DNA of 64,000 nucleotides from Selaginella moellendorffii (lineage: Eukaryota > Streptophyta > Lycopodiopsida > Selaginellales > Selaginellaceae): assembly GCF_000143415.4 (NCBI RefSeq), contig NW_003314289.1, forward strand, positions 908,035 to 972,034, read 5' to 3'. Below, in pieces: positions 12,068-24,073 of this stretch. The stretch's first letter is position 1, and each line of letters starts with the position of its first letter. The notes below the pieces were generated by a model that saw nothing but the letters and a program-made list of their open reading frames with translations, had not been told where the DNA came from and did no database searches. The position numbers were made by a program, and so were the translations under genes.

Positions 12068-15000
12068 TGTCGCGAATGTGACTTTGGGTATCGCAAGTTA
12101 CCTATTGGCCAGTCCTTACGGACACTCTTTCCTTATTGTCACGATGGCAGAAGGTCGGTATTACTGGACCCTTTATTAGCCCTTCTTGTTCAAGTGTTAG
12201 TAAACTGGACTTTGCATTTGTACTTGGCCGGATGAGCATAAGGACAGAATTCCTAAGTGTTTATTCAACCAAGCATACTTGGCCTGGCTTTTTAGTTTTC
12301 TTTTGCTCTGTCTTGCACTGGCTTGACAAGAACCCTCACATATTGAGACTAGTCCCTCAATAACGCTGGATGATAGCTTACCGTGTCTGCCAAACACCCT
12401 CGCTATCATGCCCTTTGTGTTAGTCTCATTCCGGTCCCAAATGCTATTTATGGAAAGTGTCTAGATTTGCTCATTTGACATATCTACGGAATGTAGAGAT
12501 TGGCCTGAACACAATGGTGTTCATCCCGTGTCTAAATTCGCAACCTAATGCCATTCCATATTTAATAAGTTTTGAGCTTGTCCCAAAGACTAANNNNNNN
12601 NNNNNNNNNNNNNNNNNNNNNNNNNNNNNNNNNNNNNNNNNNNNNNNNNNNNNNNNNNNNNNNNNNNNNNNNNNNNNNNNNNNNNNNNNNNNNGGGGGGT
12701 TTCAAATGTATAGTAGGGATAATGGGTAGGTCAGGCATGGCCGACCAACCTAAGGTATAGTCTAGCTCACGCTTGTGTGCCTGTCTTTGTTTTGCGTCCG
12801 GCTTGGGTCTAAGCCCAAGTTCCATTCCATGCTAGCTGGTGGAGTACCTATATCCTTGCGTTAGGCCACTAATATGCCGAAATAGCACCAGACTCCGTTT
12901 GGCTCTGTTTTGCATGCTAGTCCTAGCATTGGGATGCTAGTTGTTCTAGGACTATTCCAAGTCGCTCCGGGCTCCTGTCCCTTCGCTCTTTGAGATGTAT
13001 ACTTAGGAGTTGCTCCGTGATTCAGTTCCATCACTCCTTGGTTCCATGCTTGGGAGTTTGGCACTGTTCCTTCGTTCAGTGGCCCAAAGGGTTTTGCACC
13101 ATTGGACACGTGGCATGTGTCATGTGGCATAAAGAGGGTTTAGGTTCCACTTCATGGTGTTATCCTATGGTAAATCACCATATAATAAAGGGTCAAAACC
13201 GTATATGCAGAGATGAAAATGATGATCTGAGTGGGTACATGTTTGGGTGCAAAGACTTCGTGTTCATTCCTTGGGTATGGATTTGATTACCTTGTTAAAC
13301 CATATTTTGTGAGCTTGAGCTTGGGCTCACAAGAAGGATTGAGTTGTTCTGTTCACACGAGTTTAAGCTTGGGCTCATGAGTGAGGCACATTAGCAACTC
13401 AAGCTTACACTTTCAGTTGGCAAGATTAATGTTAACCTATCGTTGGTTCCATGAGTTGTTATATATGCCAAGGGTGAAAGTAAATCTGCCCTAGGTTTGC
13501 TATGAGTGGCAAATAGGCTGTTCCGTAGCTATTTAGCACAACATTATTGGATCCTTCCTAGGCATGATTACAAGTGAATCAAAATCAATCAAGACTATAG
13601 GGATTAGTCTATTGGTACAAGTAGTCATTGCCATGCTCTCTTATAAACTTTTCTTGGATTGAACTGAAGGTAGTGCGAAAGCAAGCTTGAGGTTTAGTCA
13701 AAAGATAAGACCAAAAGAGAGTCGTCAGGAACGAAGGATCAAACACATAAATCATTTTCTCTTCTTAGAGAGATGATTTGCAATGAGATATTAACTCATT
13801 ACTCGTGTTCACAATATGCAATCAAGAATCCCTATCTTGATGCATGTTGGAAATGATAGTCTTGCAAAGGGTGAGTTATAGGTTGGATAGCGGTAAAGCG
13901 CTAAACCATTTTGTCTAGGCTTACTATTAGAAGACTTAGGTTGCAATGTTCAATTCTTTTCAGGAGAACCTTGCTATTGCTCCTTGAATAGTTTGGTGTT
14001 AGTTTAGTTTTGAGTTTGGTCGGAAAGAGAGTGGCATAAGCTTGTCAACAAAAGTTAGTGGTATTAAGTGTTGTAAATCTCTATCAGTGGAGTGTGGCAT
14101 TTATGTTGCATTTTGTTGAATCGAGTTGACACTTGATACTCATATAAACCTTTGAAATAATGACATTGGAATTGCTCATGGTATTGCTCCATTAATGATC
14201 AAGTCATTGTGATACTTATATCATATCCATGTGATAATGAGCAATGTGTTACGAAGTTGCTTGGTTAAACAATGATCAACCCCAAAGTGGTTGATGGTGA
14301 AGTTGGTCCACTTACATATAATAGCATTGTAGTAGCTTTGACTAGATTCTCAATGGTGATCCATTATGCTAAGCTTAAATTGGTACCTTGTTTCCTTAAG
14401 GGGTTTGCCCATTAAGTGTTAGAAAAGGTTATAGTATTCACTTGCTATAGCTCATTAGTTGATTTGTTAACACTTGGAATAGATTTGTCGATGGAAAAGA
14501 TATATAGTTGAGGCATTGACATCACTAGCATTTGTGTTAGTGGAAGTGGCATTGTTGTTCGAGTGATGAGGAATTTTCCTTAAAGCTTGATTTTCCATAT
14601 CATTTTTATTGTTAGTGTTTTGGCTTCATATTGGATCTTAAAAGTGATTGAAGAAAAGTGTTAGTGTAATATGGATATCTAAAGATATGGTCTTCGTGAT
14701 CAAGCCTCGGATGTTCATTTTGCATTTTGCGGATATCAATGTTGGATGTCAGAAAAATGCATGATGTTTGATGCTTAAGCATACTATAGATCTCGAGAAT
14801 TTGTGTTGAGGTGAACTTATTTGAAATTGTTAGTAAAAGGAAGTTGGTTGAGTCTTGAAAGTTTGCATTCCTGAACTGAGAGTCATTCTTTCTCCAGGAT
14901 GGAAAATTTTCCATAAATTTTTTTAAGCTTTTCCAATGGCTGATCTATTGATCACTTTGCCTGAAAACCATTCCATTTTTGTAAGCTAGTACAAACTAGT

Positions 15001-18000
15001 GAAAGGGTTGGTGTTGACTTTGGTTAGCCAAAACCTTAGTAAATAGTTTGTATGATGCAACCTGAAAAAGATGTTAATTTTTGGGGCTAAAACGATTGAG
15101 TTGGATAGAGTCTGAAGTTGGTGTAAAAACGTGGCCGTTGCACTTTTTTAGAAAGGTGACTTTTGTGCCTTTCTTTTGTAGCATTGTGCTAGGTGGCAAG
15201 TTGCACTTTGCATTTTGTTAATACTCTATGAGAGTAGTGAGCTCTCATTGATCTTGATTTGGTCTTGGTGGCTCTGTGCCTTGGCTGAGCATGGTGATAT
15301 CCAACTTAGTTGTTTGCAGTTGAGATGTTAGTACCCATATTATAGCTTTGTCTAAGTGGAGGTTATGTATCGATATGAGTCCATCTTATGGTCTTCGGAC
15401 TAAGTGTTGGTCATGTATAGCTAGCCTCTTCAAAGCATGCTCAGAGCTATTGACTGGATGTGTTGGTGAGCTTATCGCAGTTGAGTTGGATTTGAGTGGT
15501 CATTTAGTTTATGCTTGTCCATGAAACTTTATCTCATGCCTGGGGTATTATGTTTATATTGGACAAGTGTATGACTCAATGGCACGAGTGTAGTGTTTGG
15601 TTCTTGTGAAGGCAAGTTGAAGAGTGATTATTAGTTGCTTTGCAACTAGTGATTGCTTGTAGACTTTGTCGAAGACTATGACACTTGCTTCACTCAATGA
15701 AGATTTAGCAGTAATGGGCTTGTTTTACCAAATGGTGTTGCGGAGGATCTTGTTGTTAGACTTACATGGGTTTTCAATATTGGTATGTTGATTCTTTTAT
15801 CGATATCATTTGGATACATTTAGTCTGTAGTGTTGGATTTCATTGAGTCTTGGACGTGGTGATTCATTCCTTAATGCTATGTTATCTGAAATTGAGTATT
15901 GTTTAAGAACTAGTCTCGGGTACTGAGTAACGTATCTTCAATTTTTGTTAGCTTGGTTGCTAAAAAACTTTGAGTGGTGATTCACTCTCGCTTTCTTTTA
16001 GCTTTGTCCTAGTGTTGATGGCATTGAAGTGATGCTCTATTATTGACATTATTGATGTTGAGACTCGAGTGAAATGAGATGTCTTTCCGTAGGATTGATA
16101 TTGAGTTTCATTAATCGTGATAAAGATAGTGTTGATGATTTGGTTGTAGCTTTATATTGTTAGCATTTGCGCATTTACTAGTTAGCAACTATATTGATGT
16201 TCAAATGAACTGAGTGGCAAGTTTGAGTTAGTTGTGTCCTAGATGAGATTATGTAGTAGGGGTTGAGCTTTAGCTTTTCCTTGAAAAGTGATTTAGTCGT
16301 GGACAACACTAACTTTACGAGATGGAGTTAGTGATTAATATTGAAAATGTTTGAATCTTTATTGGATTTGAGTTAGAATATATCGATCATGGATGATTCT
16401 TCTTGTGCTTGTTATGAAGTGAGTTATGTCTTGCTATAGATGGATTCATGGAGGATCGGTTTGGTAATCACTTGTGAAGCATAGCTTTATTATGCTTAAA
16501 TTGATGGAGATATGTTCTTCATTAGATTTGCATTATAAAGTTTAGCTTTTGGATGTATTGAGAAGGATATTGTGGGTTATACCATGATTTCTTCTTTAGC
16601 ATTGAAGTTAGTTCATACAAGATTTGTGATCATTATAGACAAAGACTTAATTATAGGCTTCTTCAAGCTTTTGGTTCTTTGAGTTTTTATACTCATTGTT
16701 CCATTTGTTAGAAGTTGTTGGGGAAGGCATTTTTGCTTATTAACTTTGATGTTAAAGTTAGCTCTTGCATCTAGCAATCATTGGTGATGATTGACTATCA
16801 TCTAGGATAGTTGATTATCCTTATCAAAAGATTTAACTTGATTGTTGTTGAGGTAAAATGATTTGCTATTCTATGAGATGGTAGATTCTTTCTTCGATGA
16901 TGATTATGCATTTCAATATTGATGGGATAATTGATAATCTTTTCTGATAGTTAGCTATTCTTTTTGATGGATTATGGGTTTTTGCAATACCACATGTTCT
17001 TTGTGGTTTGCTTTAAATTGGTCTCTGGGGTTTGAAATATCGATAGGATATTGCTGACACTTGCTTGAGCAACTATGGTTCCTTAGTATTGTTGGCCAGG
17101 ATCTATTTAGATTGGCTAGTGCAATAATTGGCAAGAATGAGTGTTTGTTGGTCTTACCGCATTCATTTTGTTTTGTTGATTATTGCTTGAGCTAGTTCTG
17201 ATAGATTAGGATGTTATTTCTTTCGGGTGATACATTTGCGAACACTGTGCTTGTCAGTCAATGGTACTTTATGTTCTTTGAGTTATCTTTAGTAAGTTGT
17301 TTGGCATACTATCTGCCATCTTCAGTAGTTAAATTTTATCATTGTGTTTTTTTGATGATACATTGACTATTGAATTTTTTTGGATAATGAATCCTATGTT
17401 TTCCAACTATAGTGATCTTTGTGGTTCCTATACTATAATACTAGTTTATTGGATGATAAATTATTTGGAATACTTTTGTGTTCTAATATAAGATTTAATC
17501 ACTGATACTTACGACTCTAAGATATCATTGTCTATGACTTTGATATTATCCAATTATTGATCTTTGAGTTTGGGCCAATAATGGGTAGATTAGCTTTGGC
17601 ACTTCGTGTGCATGGTGAAATCTCTAGTCATGGGGTAGCTACTGTCGACTGGTCACATAACCCACCTCTCTGTTGATGTTCCTTATTCCGTTGAAGGGCG
17701 TGACCGTGTAAACAACTCTAACTGCCTATTTACAATAGTCTATCTAAACCTTATCGACGGGTTTAGTTTCTTTGCTCATGAGGGTTGGGGCCACTGGCTT
17801 CTCTCTCTATGTCCTTGTAGGCAGGGGCATATCACACTTTTGTAAGCTGGGTGACAACAAGAGCAGCAAAGGTGGCTAACTCTGTTGGTCCTTTCTTTGT
17901 CGGCGACGGCCGGAAGGTGTCTAAGCTGGTAGCACATCCACGTTAGACACAGAGGTTACCCCTAACTCATTTAAGTTGGTGCATTTCTCACATAATGTGA

Positions 18001-18695
18001 ATACCATGAACTTTTTCTGGAGTTGTTTCCTTGGTAGTATTCTAGACTAGAGTATGCATCAACGAGGACGTCGATCTTCCCTAGGGGGGGGAGAGTGTCG
18101 CGAATATGACTTCAGGTATCGAAAGTTACTTGTCGGCCAATCCTTACAGACACTCTATCCTTTCCTGGCAGGAGGTCGGTATTGCTAGACCCTTTATCAA
18201 CCCCTTTTATTTAAGTGTTAGTAAACTAGACTTTGCATTTGTACTTGGCCAGATGAGCATAAGGGCGGAATTCCTAAGTGTCTATTCAACCAAGTATACT
18301 TGGCCTGGCTTTTTAGTTCTCTTTTGCTCTGTCTTGCACTGGCTTGACAAGAACCCTCCCGTATTGAGACTAGTCCCTCAATAACGCTGAATGATAATTT
18401 ACCGTGTCTGCCAAACACCCTCGCTATCATACCCTTTGTGTTAGTCTCATTTCAGTCCCAAATGCTATTTATAGAAAGTGTCTAGATTTGCTCATTTGAC
18501 ATATCTACAGAATGTAGAGATGTGGGGGGTTCTAAATATATAGTAGGGATAATGGGTAGCTCGGGCATGGTCAACCAACCTGAGGCATAGTCTAGCTCAT
18601 GCTTGCGTGCTTGTCCTTGTTCTGCATCCGGCTTGGGTCTAAGCCCAAGTTCCATTCCATGCTAACTAGTGGAATACCCATATCCTTGCATGACA
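12068..18695 (+). mobile_element. Non-coding LTR element C, inserted in 5' LTR of A
   Basis: The element starts TGTCGCGAAT at 12068 and ends TTGCATGACA at 18695, with target duplication CTAAC (12063-12067 and 18696-18700). The LTRs are 12068 to about 12868 and 18096-18695. A G-rich polypurine tract (GGGGGGGGAGAG) lies just before the 3' LTR. The roughly 5.2 kb internal region (about 12869-18095) has no protein-like frame and no retroviral domain in any frame, so it is a large non-autonomous derivative. No clear tRNA primer site follows the 5' LTR. The empty site is preserved in the 3' LTR of A at about 30453-30462 (GGCTAACACTCC). Confidence 0.9.
12509..12693. other. Extra segment plus 100-N assembly gap in 5' LTR of C
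   Basis: After GTAGAGAT the 3' LTR continues straight to GGGGGGTT, but the 5' LTR has about 85 bp of unrelated sequence (about 12509-12593) and then exactly 100 N (12594-12693). A further insertion of unknown size is probably collapsed here. Confidence 0.85.
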
Positions 18696-18864
18696 CTAAC
18701 ACTCTGTTGCTCATGCAGTAAGTAACTAAAACCAAGTAGGATCAAGTAGGAGCTGGTACAATAGACAAGAACCTTGGCGAGGGAATTTAGCTAAAGCCAA
18801 GGCAGTGTTGGTTAGATAGATGAGGTAAGTTGGCAAATTAGAAAAGAAAAATTTGTGGCTTACA

Positions 18865-18880
18865 ATTTGGTATCGGAGCC
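18865..18880 (+). other. Primer-binding site of element A
   Basis: TTTGGTATCGGAGCC directly follows the CTTACA end of the 5' LTR. It matches the plant Ty3/gypsy primer site for initiator tRNA-Met (TGGTATCAGAGC) with one change, and it fixes the plus-strand orientation of A. Confidence 0.85.
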
Positions 18881-18923
18881 TTTTCCTTAGTTTTAACAAA
18901 GGATAGAGGCGGATTGTTGGGAG

Positions 18924-21900
18924 ATGACAAAGGCAAAGCGTAAACGAACCAAGGTAGAGACGGAACCTCCTTCGGAGCTAGAGCCTTCGGTTGAACAAGA
19001 GGCTATGGATGAAGAATCCTTGCATGAGGAAGACTCTAGTGAGGAAGCTTCCAAATAAGAGTCTGATGGTGAGGTTCAGTTGTCCAAGGCTCGATTGGAC
19101 ATTCTAGAAGAACAATTGGCATAGACCAATGCCCTACTGAAAACTCTCGTACACAAAATAAAGTGTGACAAGAAGTGGAAGAAAAAGCGAAAGATTGCGA
19201 ATGCTGGCAGCGCAGAAGGTGTGGACCCTTTGGTAGGGATTGAGGCAGAACCAAATAAAGTTGAACAAACTGAAGTGGAATCAATCCCTCAAGCAGTTCC
19301 CAAGTACAAACCAAAGCCCTCACCAATCTTCAAAGAAGTGAATGACTATAAGGTGGTGGAGGATTGGTTCTACAATATGGAGGACTACTTCCGAGTGTTG
19401 TAGTTACCAAGCTCAGAGAAGGTCCCATGTGCAAAACAATACTTGGCAGATAATGCCAAGTCTTGGTGGAGAACGACAAAGGCCAATGAAGGACCAGTGG
19501 CCATTTGAGAAATGATGAAGGCGAGGATTTGTGCGACTTATGTTCCTCCAAATGCTACTTTGCACCTAAGGGATGAGTTGAGTAGGCTGAAGTAGACCGA
19601 AACCATTCAAGAGTATGTGAATGGGTTTATGGCCAAGAGGATACTTGTCATGGATATGGGTGATATGGATGCCTTCCATGCCTTTATATCAAGATTGCAA
19701 ACTTGGGCTCATGGCGAGGTGATGTGTTGGAACCCGACCAACTACAAGGAAGCGTTGGATGCAGCTATCAAGGTGCATTTCAATGATAACCTGCAAAAAG
19801 GGAACACAACAGAGTTAGGGCCCACATTTATCAAAAGGGCCAAACCAAGGGAAATATATAGCAAAGGGAAATGTAAGAAGAGTTTCTCTAAGAATGAGTC
19901 CTTAGGGTTCTGGAAATGCAGATCTGGTGGCCAACAAGCAAGTATATAAGGGAGTCAAGCAAAAAGAGACAAATCCATGGATAAGAAGGTAAAGTCTACT
20001 AGTAGCATGGGAAACAACATATATTATAACTGCGGTGAAGTGGGATACTTTTCGAGGGAATGTCCCTACCTGAAGAATGCCAGAGCCAATATGCCCATTA
20101 AGTCGGGTGAAATCTAAACTAAGGTATGTGATCCAGTCCTTAGCTCAAAGTTACTCATTATATGAGAAACTTTGGTAAAGAGTTGTTCACGACATCTACT
20201 AGCCCTTCGCGAGAAGCTCGGAGGTAGCTTTGTTAAGATCCTTATTGACACAGGTGCTTCAGATAATTTTGTGACTGCAGACATAGTCCGACAAGCCGAA
20301 CTAACAGTGCAGCGGCTGGGTGAACCAAGGATGATAGAGTTTGTTCAAGGCACCGATGAGGTACTTCAACAAGCGAGAGTCGAAGTAAGGACATAGAAAG
20401 TAGACATGGATTTCACCGTGTTGGACATGGTAGGATTTGACGTAATCTTTATGATGGATTGGTTCAATCAATTTGTAGTAGCCCTGCATGGACAAGGTAG
20501 GAACCTTGTGGTACTTGCGAATGCCTAGAGAGAACGATCTAGTGTAAAGGCATAAGATCTAAAGGTAGGGCAATGTAAGGCCAAAGACTCCTACTTAAAC
20601 CTGGTGTACACGAGAGGACAACTCACTAAAGGGACAAAGGCAGCATTTTTATGCTTACTCTTGGTGAAGAGTGACAAAAAGACGGGAACAAAAGAAGTAC
20701 TTTCAGTGATCCAGCGAGTGTTAGATCAATTCCAAGATACCATGCCGGAATAGTTACTGGCAGGGTTGCCCCCTATACAACCAATAGAACATAAAATTGA
20801 GCTAGTCAAGGGTGCTAAAGTGGTGGTTCGCCCACCTTATCGTTTGAACGAAAAAGAACTCAAGGAGCTCAAGCGCCAACTAGAAGAGTTAGTGGATAAA
20901 GGGTATGTTAAGTTGAGCAAGTTACCATATAGGGCGCTGATGTTATTTATGAAAAAAAAAGATTGTTTTATACGCATGTGCATAGATTAATGGTTTCTCA
21001 ACAAGTATATAAAGAAGCACAAATACCCTTTGCCAAGGATTGAGGACCTATTTAATAGGTTAGGAAAGGCAAAATACTTCTTGAGGATTGATCTAAGGTC
21101 AAGATATTACCAGATCAGGGTAGTAGAGGAAGATGTCGAGAAGACAACCTGTCAAACAAGGTATCGGAGCTTTGAGTTTCTGATGATGCCCTTCAGGCTA
21201 TGCAATGCGCCAGTGACGTTTTCGGCACTGATGAACCACATCTTTGTACCTTATCTGGATCACTTCGTGGTTATTTATATTGACAACATCCTGATCTATA
21301 GCGAGACGCTAAAGGAGCATGCCGAACACTTGACAAAGATGTTTAAGAAACTAAGGGAACACCAGCTGTACACTAAAGAGAGCAAATGTGACTTTGCTCA
21401 ACAAGAGGTAAAATTTCTCGGGCATGTGGTGGGCAAGGACGGGCTCAAGGTGGACCTTGAGAAGGTCCAAGCGATCCAGGAATGGGAATAACCATCAAAT
21501 GTACACGAGTTAAGGGCATTCTTGGGGTTATGCAATTACTACCAAAAGTTTATCAAACACTATTCGAGAGTAACCCTACTTTTAACGGACCAAATAGAAA
21601 AAAGAAAGATGGTATGGACAGTGAAATGTGAGGTGGCATTTGTCCACCTCAAAGGGAAGTTGAGGAGGGCTCCTGTGTTAGCGTTACTAGATTTTGGTAA
21701 GGACTTTGAGATAGAAACGAATGCTTTAGACTTTGCGTTAGGCGCAGTGTTGAAGCAAGACAACCATCCAATAGCGTTCTTCTCGAAGAAGTTGGACAAG
21801 GCTCAGCAGAAGTGGCCTGCCCACGAGAAGGAATTATTTGCGGTGGTCAAGGCACTCAAGGAGTGGAGACACTACCTTGGGAGACACTTCAAAGTTTACA

Positions 21901-22287
21901 CTGACAATGTGGCAACGAAACACTTCTTGTCACAACCCGATCTGAGAGGGAAATAGGGTCGGTGAGCTAATGCTTTGGCCGAGTTTGATTGCAAGATTCT
22001 GTACAAGCCGGGGAAGAGCAATATCGTGGCGGATGCTCTAAGTCGAAAAGCAAGCTTGAAGCTGGCGATATCCAGCGTGACAGCAACCTTTTGGGATGAT
22101 GTGCAGACAGCATATGAGAACGATAGTCTAGTACAAGAAGTGTTCTTAAGGAATCTAGAGGTGTAGGAAGCTCACTAGAGAGGTGAGCTGCCAACAGAAG
22201 AGAAAACAAACTATGCAAAACACAATGGACTCATCTATTATAAATAAATAAGGGTGTATGTTCCAGAAGGGGAACTAAGGAAGGTAG
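18924..22287 (+). pseudogene. Gag-Pol of element A, multiply broken
   Basis: Gag begins at 18924 (MTKAKRKRTK) and has stops by 19056. A capsid-like stretch spans about 19290-19950. A zinc knuckle at about 20025-20075 has lost its first Cys and its His (both read as Tyr). The protease motif LIDTGASDNF lies at about 20243. RT spans about 20790-21490, with the catalytic YxDD changed to YIDN at about 21273. RNase H (ETNALDFALG ... YTDNVATKHF) lies at about 21715-21930. The integrase N-terminus follows and breaks at 22287 where element D inserted. It resumes at 29762 for about 127 bp (GHSGIPKTMGLLKRKYHWPDMAKDVQ) and then ends abruptly in LTR sequence. Confidence 0.92.
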
Positions 22288-23279
22288 TGTAAGCGACTAA
22301 TTTTTCCATTCTACTTCAGTCACTTAACCACACCTCCGACCACTTGGAGGAGTCTCATTCACAACCTCCATTAGTCCAATTCAGGACTTGGGACTTGCTA
22401 GCCCCAAGAATGGCATCCATGCCACTCAACACTTGCACCTGGTCCAAGTGCTCCATGTGTCCGGTCCCAAGACCGACACCCAAAGGTACCACTGACATCT
22501 TGGCCCGTTACGCTAAGGCCATGCCCATTCACCTTTGCTGCACTAGTGGTCCAATACCACTTGCATCACCATCCCGTCTCTCCAAGACTGGGCCATCTGT
22601 CCACGAGTGGTCATCCTAGATCCACTCCTTAGCATCCTTAGGATGCCCACAGACCTGGGGAATCGCCTTCCCCAAAGTCCCTTTGTCAGTTCCTACCAAG
22701 TCCCTTTCTGCCCCTGGCCGTGTTTGCCAACACTGCCACTGGATCGAGGCCCACAGGCCCGACCACTAAGTCCCATGGTCCTCTGGGACTTCCTCACCAC
22801 ACGACTGTGTCCTTGGTCACTACCCCAGGGGACTGCTCCTCTTCCTTTCCACAATCTAGGCTTTTGGGACAACATTTCGGAACACCATGGCCTTACGCGA
22901 GCCACCTGGGTACTCTCCCCACCTTTCGCCTTTAGGTGCTCTAGCCATGGGCTTAGAGTGAGGTTCCATTGAGCCACGCCTGGTATCCAAGTAGGTAGTG
23001 CCACCCACACTTGGACTGGGAGCATCGGCCAGTCGATCTCCCGGGGGAACTAGAGCCAGCTCTTGAACACTTCACCAAGCTACCCCGCTTGTTGGTCCAT
23101 ATTCACTCTAGTCTTGGACTTCCCAGTGGTCAGTTCGTCACCCAACACTGGGTCTGGCCTCCCTGGGCCAAACTGGCCTTTCCTGGCCAAACAGGCTCCA
23201 CTGCAGTCCTCCCCCTTACTATACTTTTGGAGCTCACCAAACCCCCCAGGGTCTGGGAGACGAACACTTTGGGCTTTCA

Positions 23280-23407
23280 CCCTCTCAGACTCGAACTCGA
23301 ACTCAGACTTGGACTCGGACTCGGACTCGGACTCGGACTCAGACTCGGACTCGGGCTCGGTCTCAGCCTTGGCCTCGGTCTCGGTCCCGGTCCCGGTCTC
23401 TGTCCCA

Positions 23408-23446
<39 letters not shown>

Positions 23447-23845
23447 CCGGTCTCGGTCTCGACCTCGGACTCCATCTCGGGTCCTTCTCGGACTCCATCT
23501 CGGACTCCGTCTCGGCCCATCTCGGACTCCATCTCGGACTCCATCTCAGACTCTGTCTCGGTCCATCTTGGACTCCATCTTAGGTCCATCTCGGACTCCG
23601 TCTCGGTCCACTTCGGACTCCATCTCGGACTCCATCTCAGGTCCATCTCGGACTCCATCTCGGTCCACCTCGGACTCCACTTCGGGTCCATCTCGGACTC
23701 CATATCGGACTCCATCTCGAACTCCACTTCGGATCCATCTCGGACTCCATATCGGACTCCATCTCGGACTCCACTTCGGACTCCATATCGAACTCCACTT
23801 CGGGTCCATCTCGGACTCCATATCGGACTCCATCTCGGACTCTTC
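23280..23845 (-). repeat. 6/12-bp tandem array in left LTR of D
   Basis: Hexamers (GGACTC, GGTCTC) pass into a dodecamer array of CTCGGACTCCAT interleaved with GGGTCCAT units. Because the period is a multiple of three, several frames on both strands stay open for 200-370 residues (acidic ESEM-type on minus, Ser-rich on plus). This explains the long frames at 23063-24169 and 23080-23727. Confidence 0.95.
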
Positions 23846-24073
23846 CACGTGTCATGTGTTGGTCCTTTTTGGGTCCCCTTTTGGAGCCTCGCTTATTGCT
23901 CGCTTCGTGCTTGTTCCTCGAGCACTTTGTTGGGAGTTCCACTCCCACTCTCGACCTTTCAAGTCGGAGCTTTTAGTCCAAATGTGTTACGCTCGTTTGG
24001 CTTTCACTTCGGCCACTACCACGTGGCACCATTTCCAGCTCCACTTTGGGGCCTAGGGATTTTGTGTCTCACC

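Noticed and set aside
23280-23845. CRISPR-like appearance of spaced short repeats
   Set aside because: Units are contiguous 6/12-mers without unique spacers, in a plant retroelement LTR.
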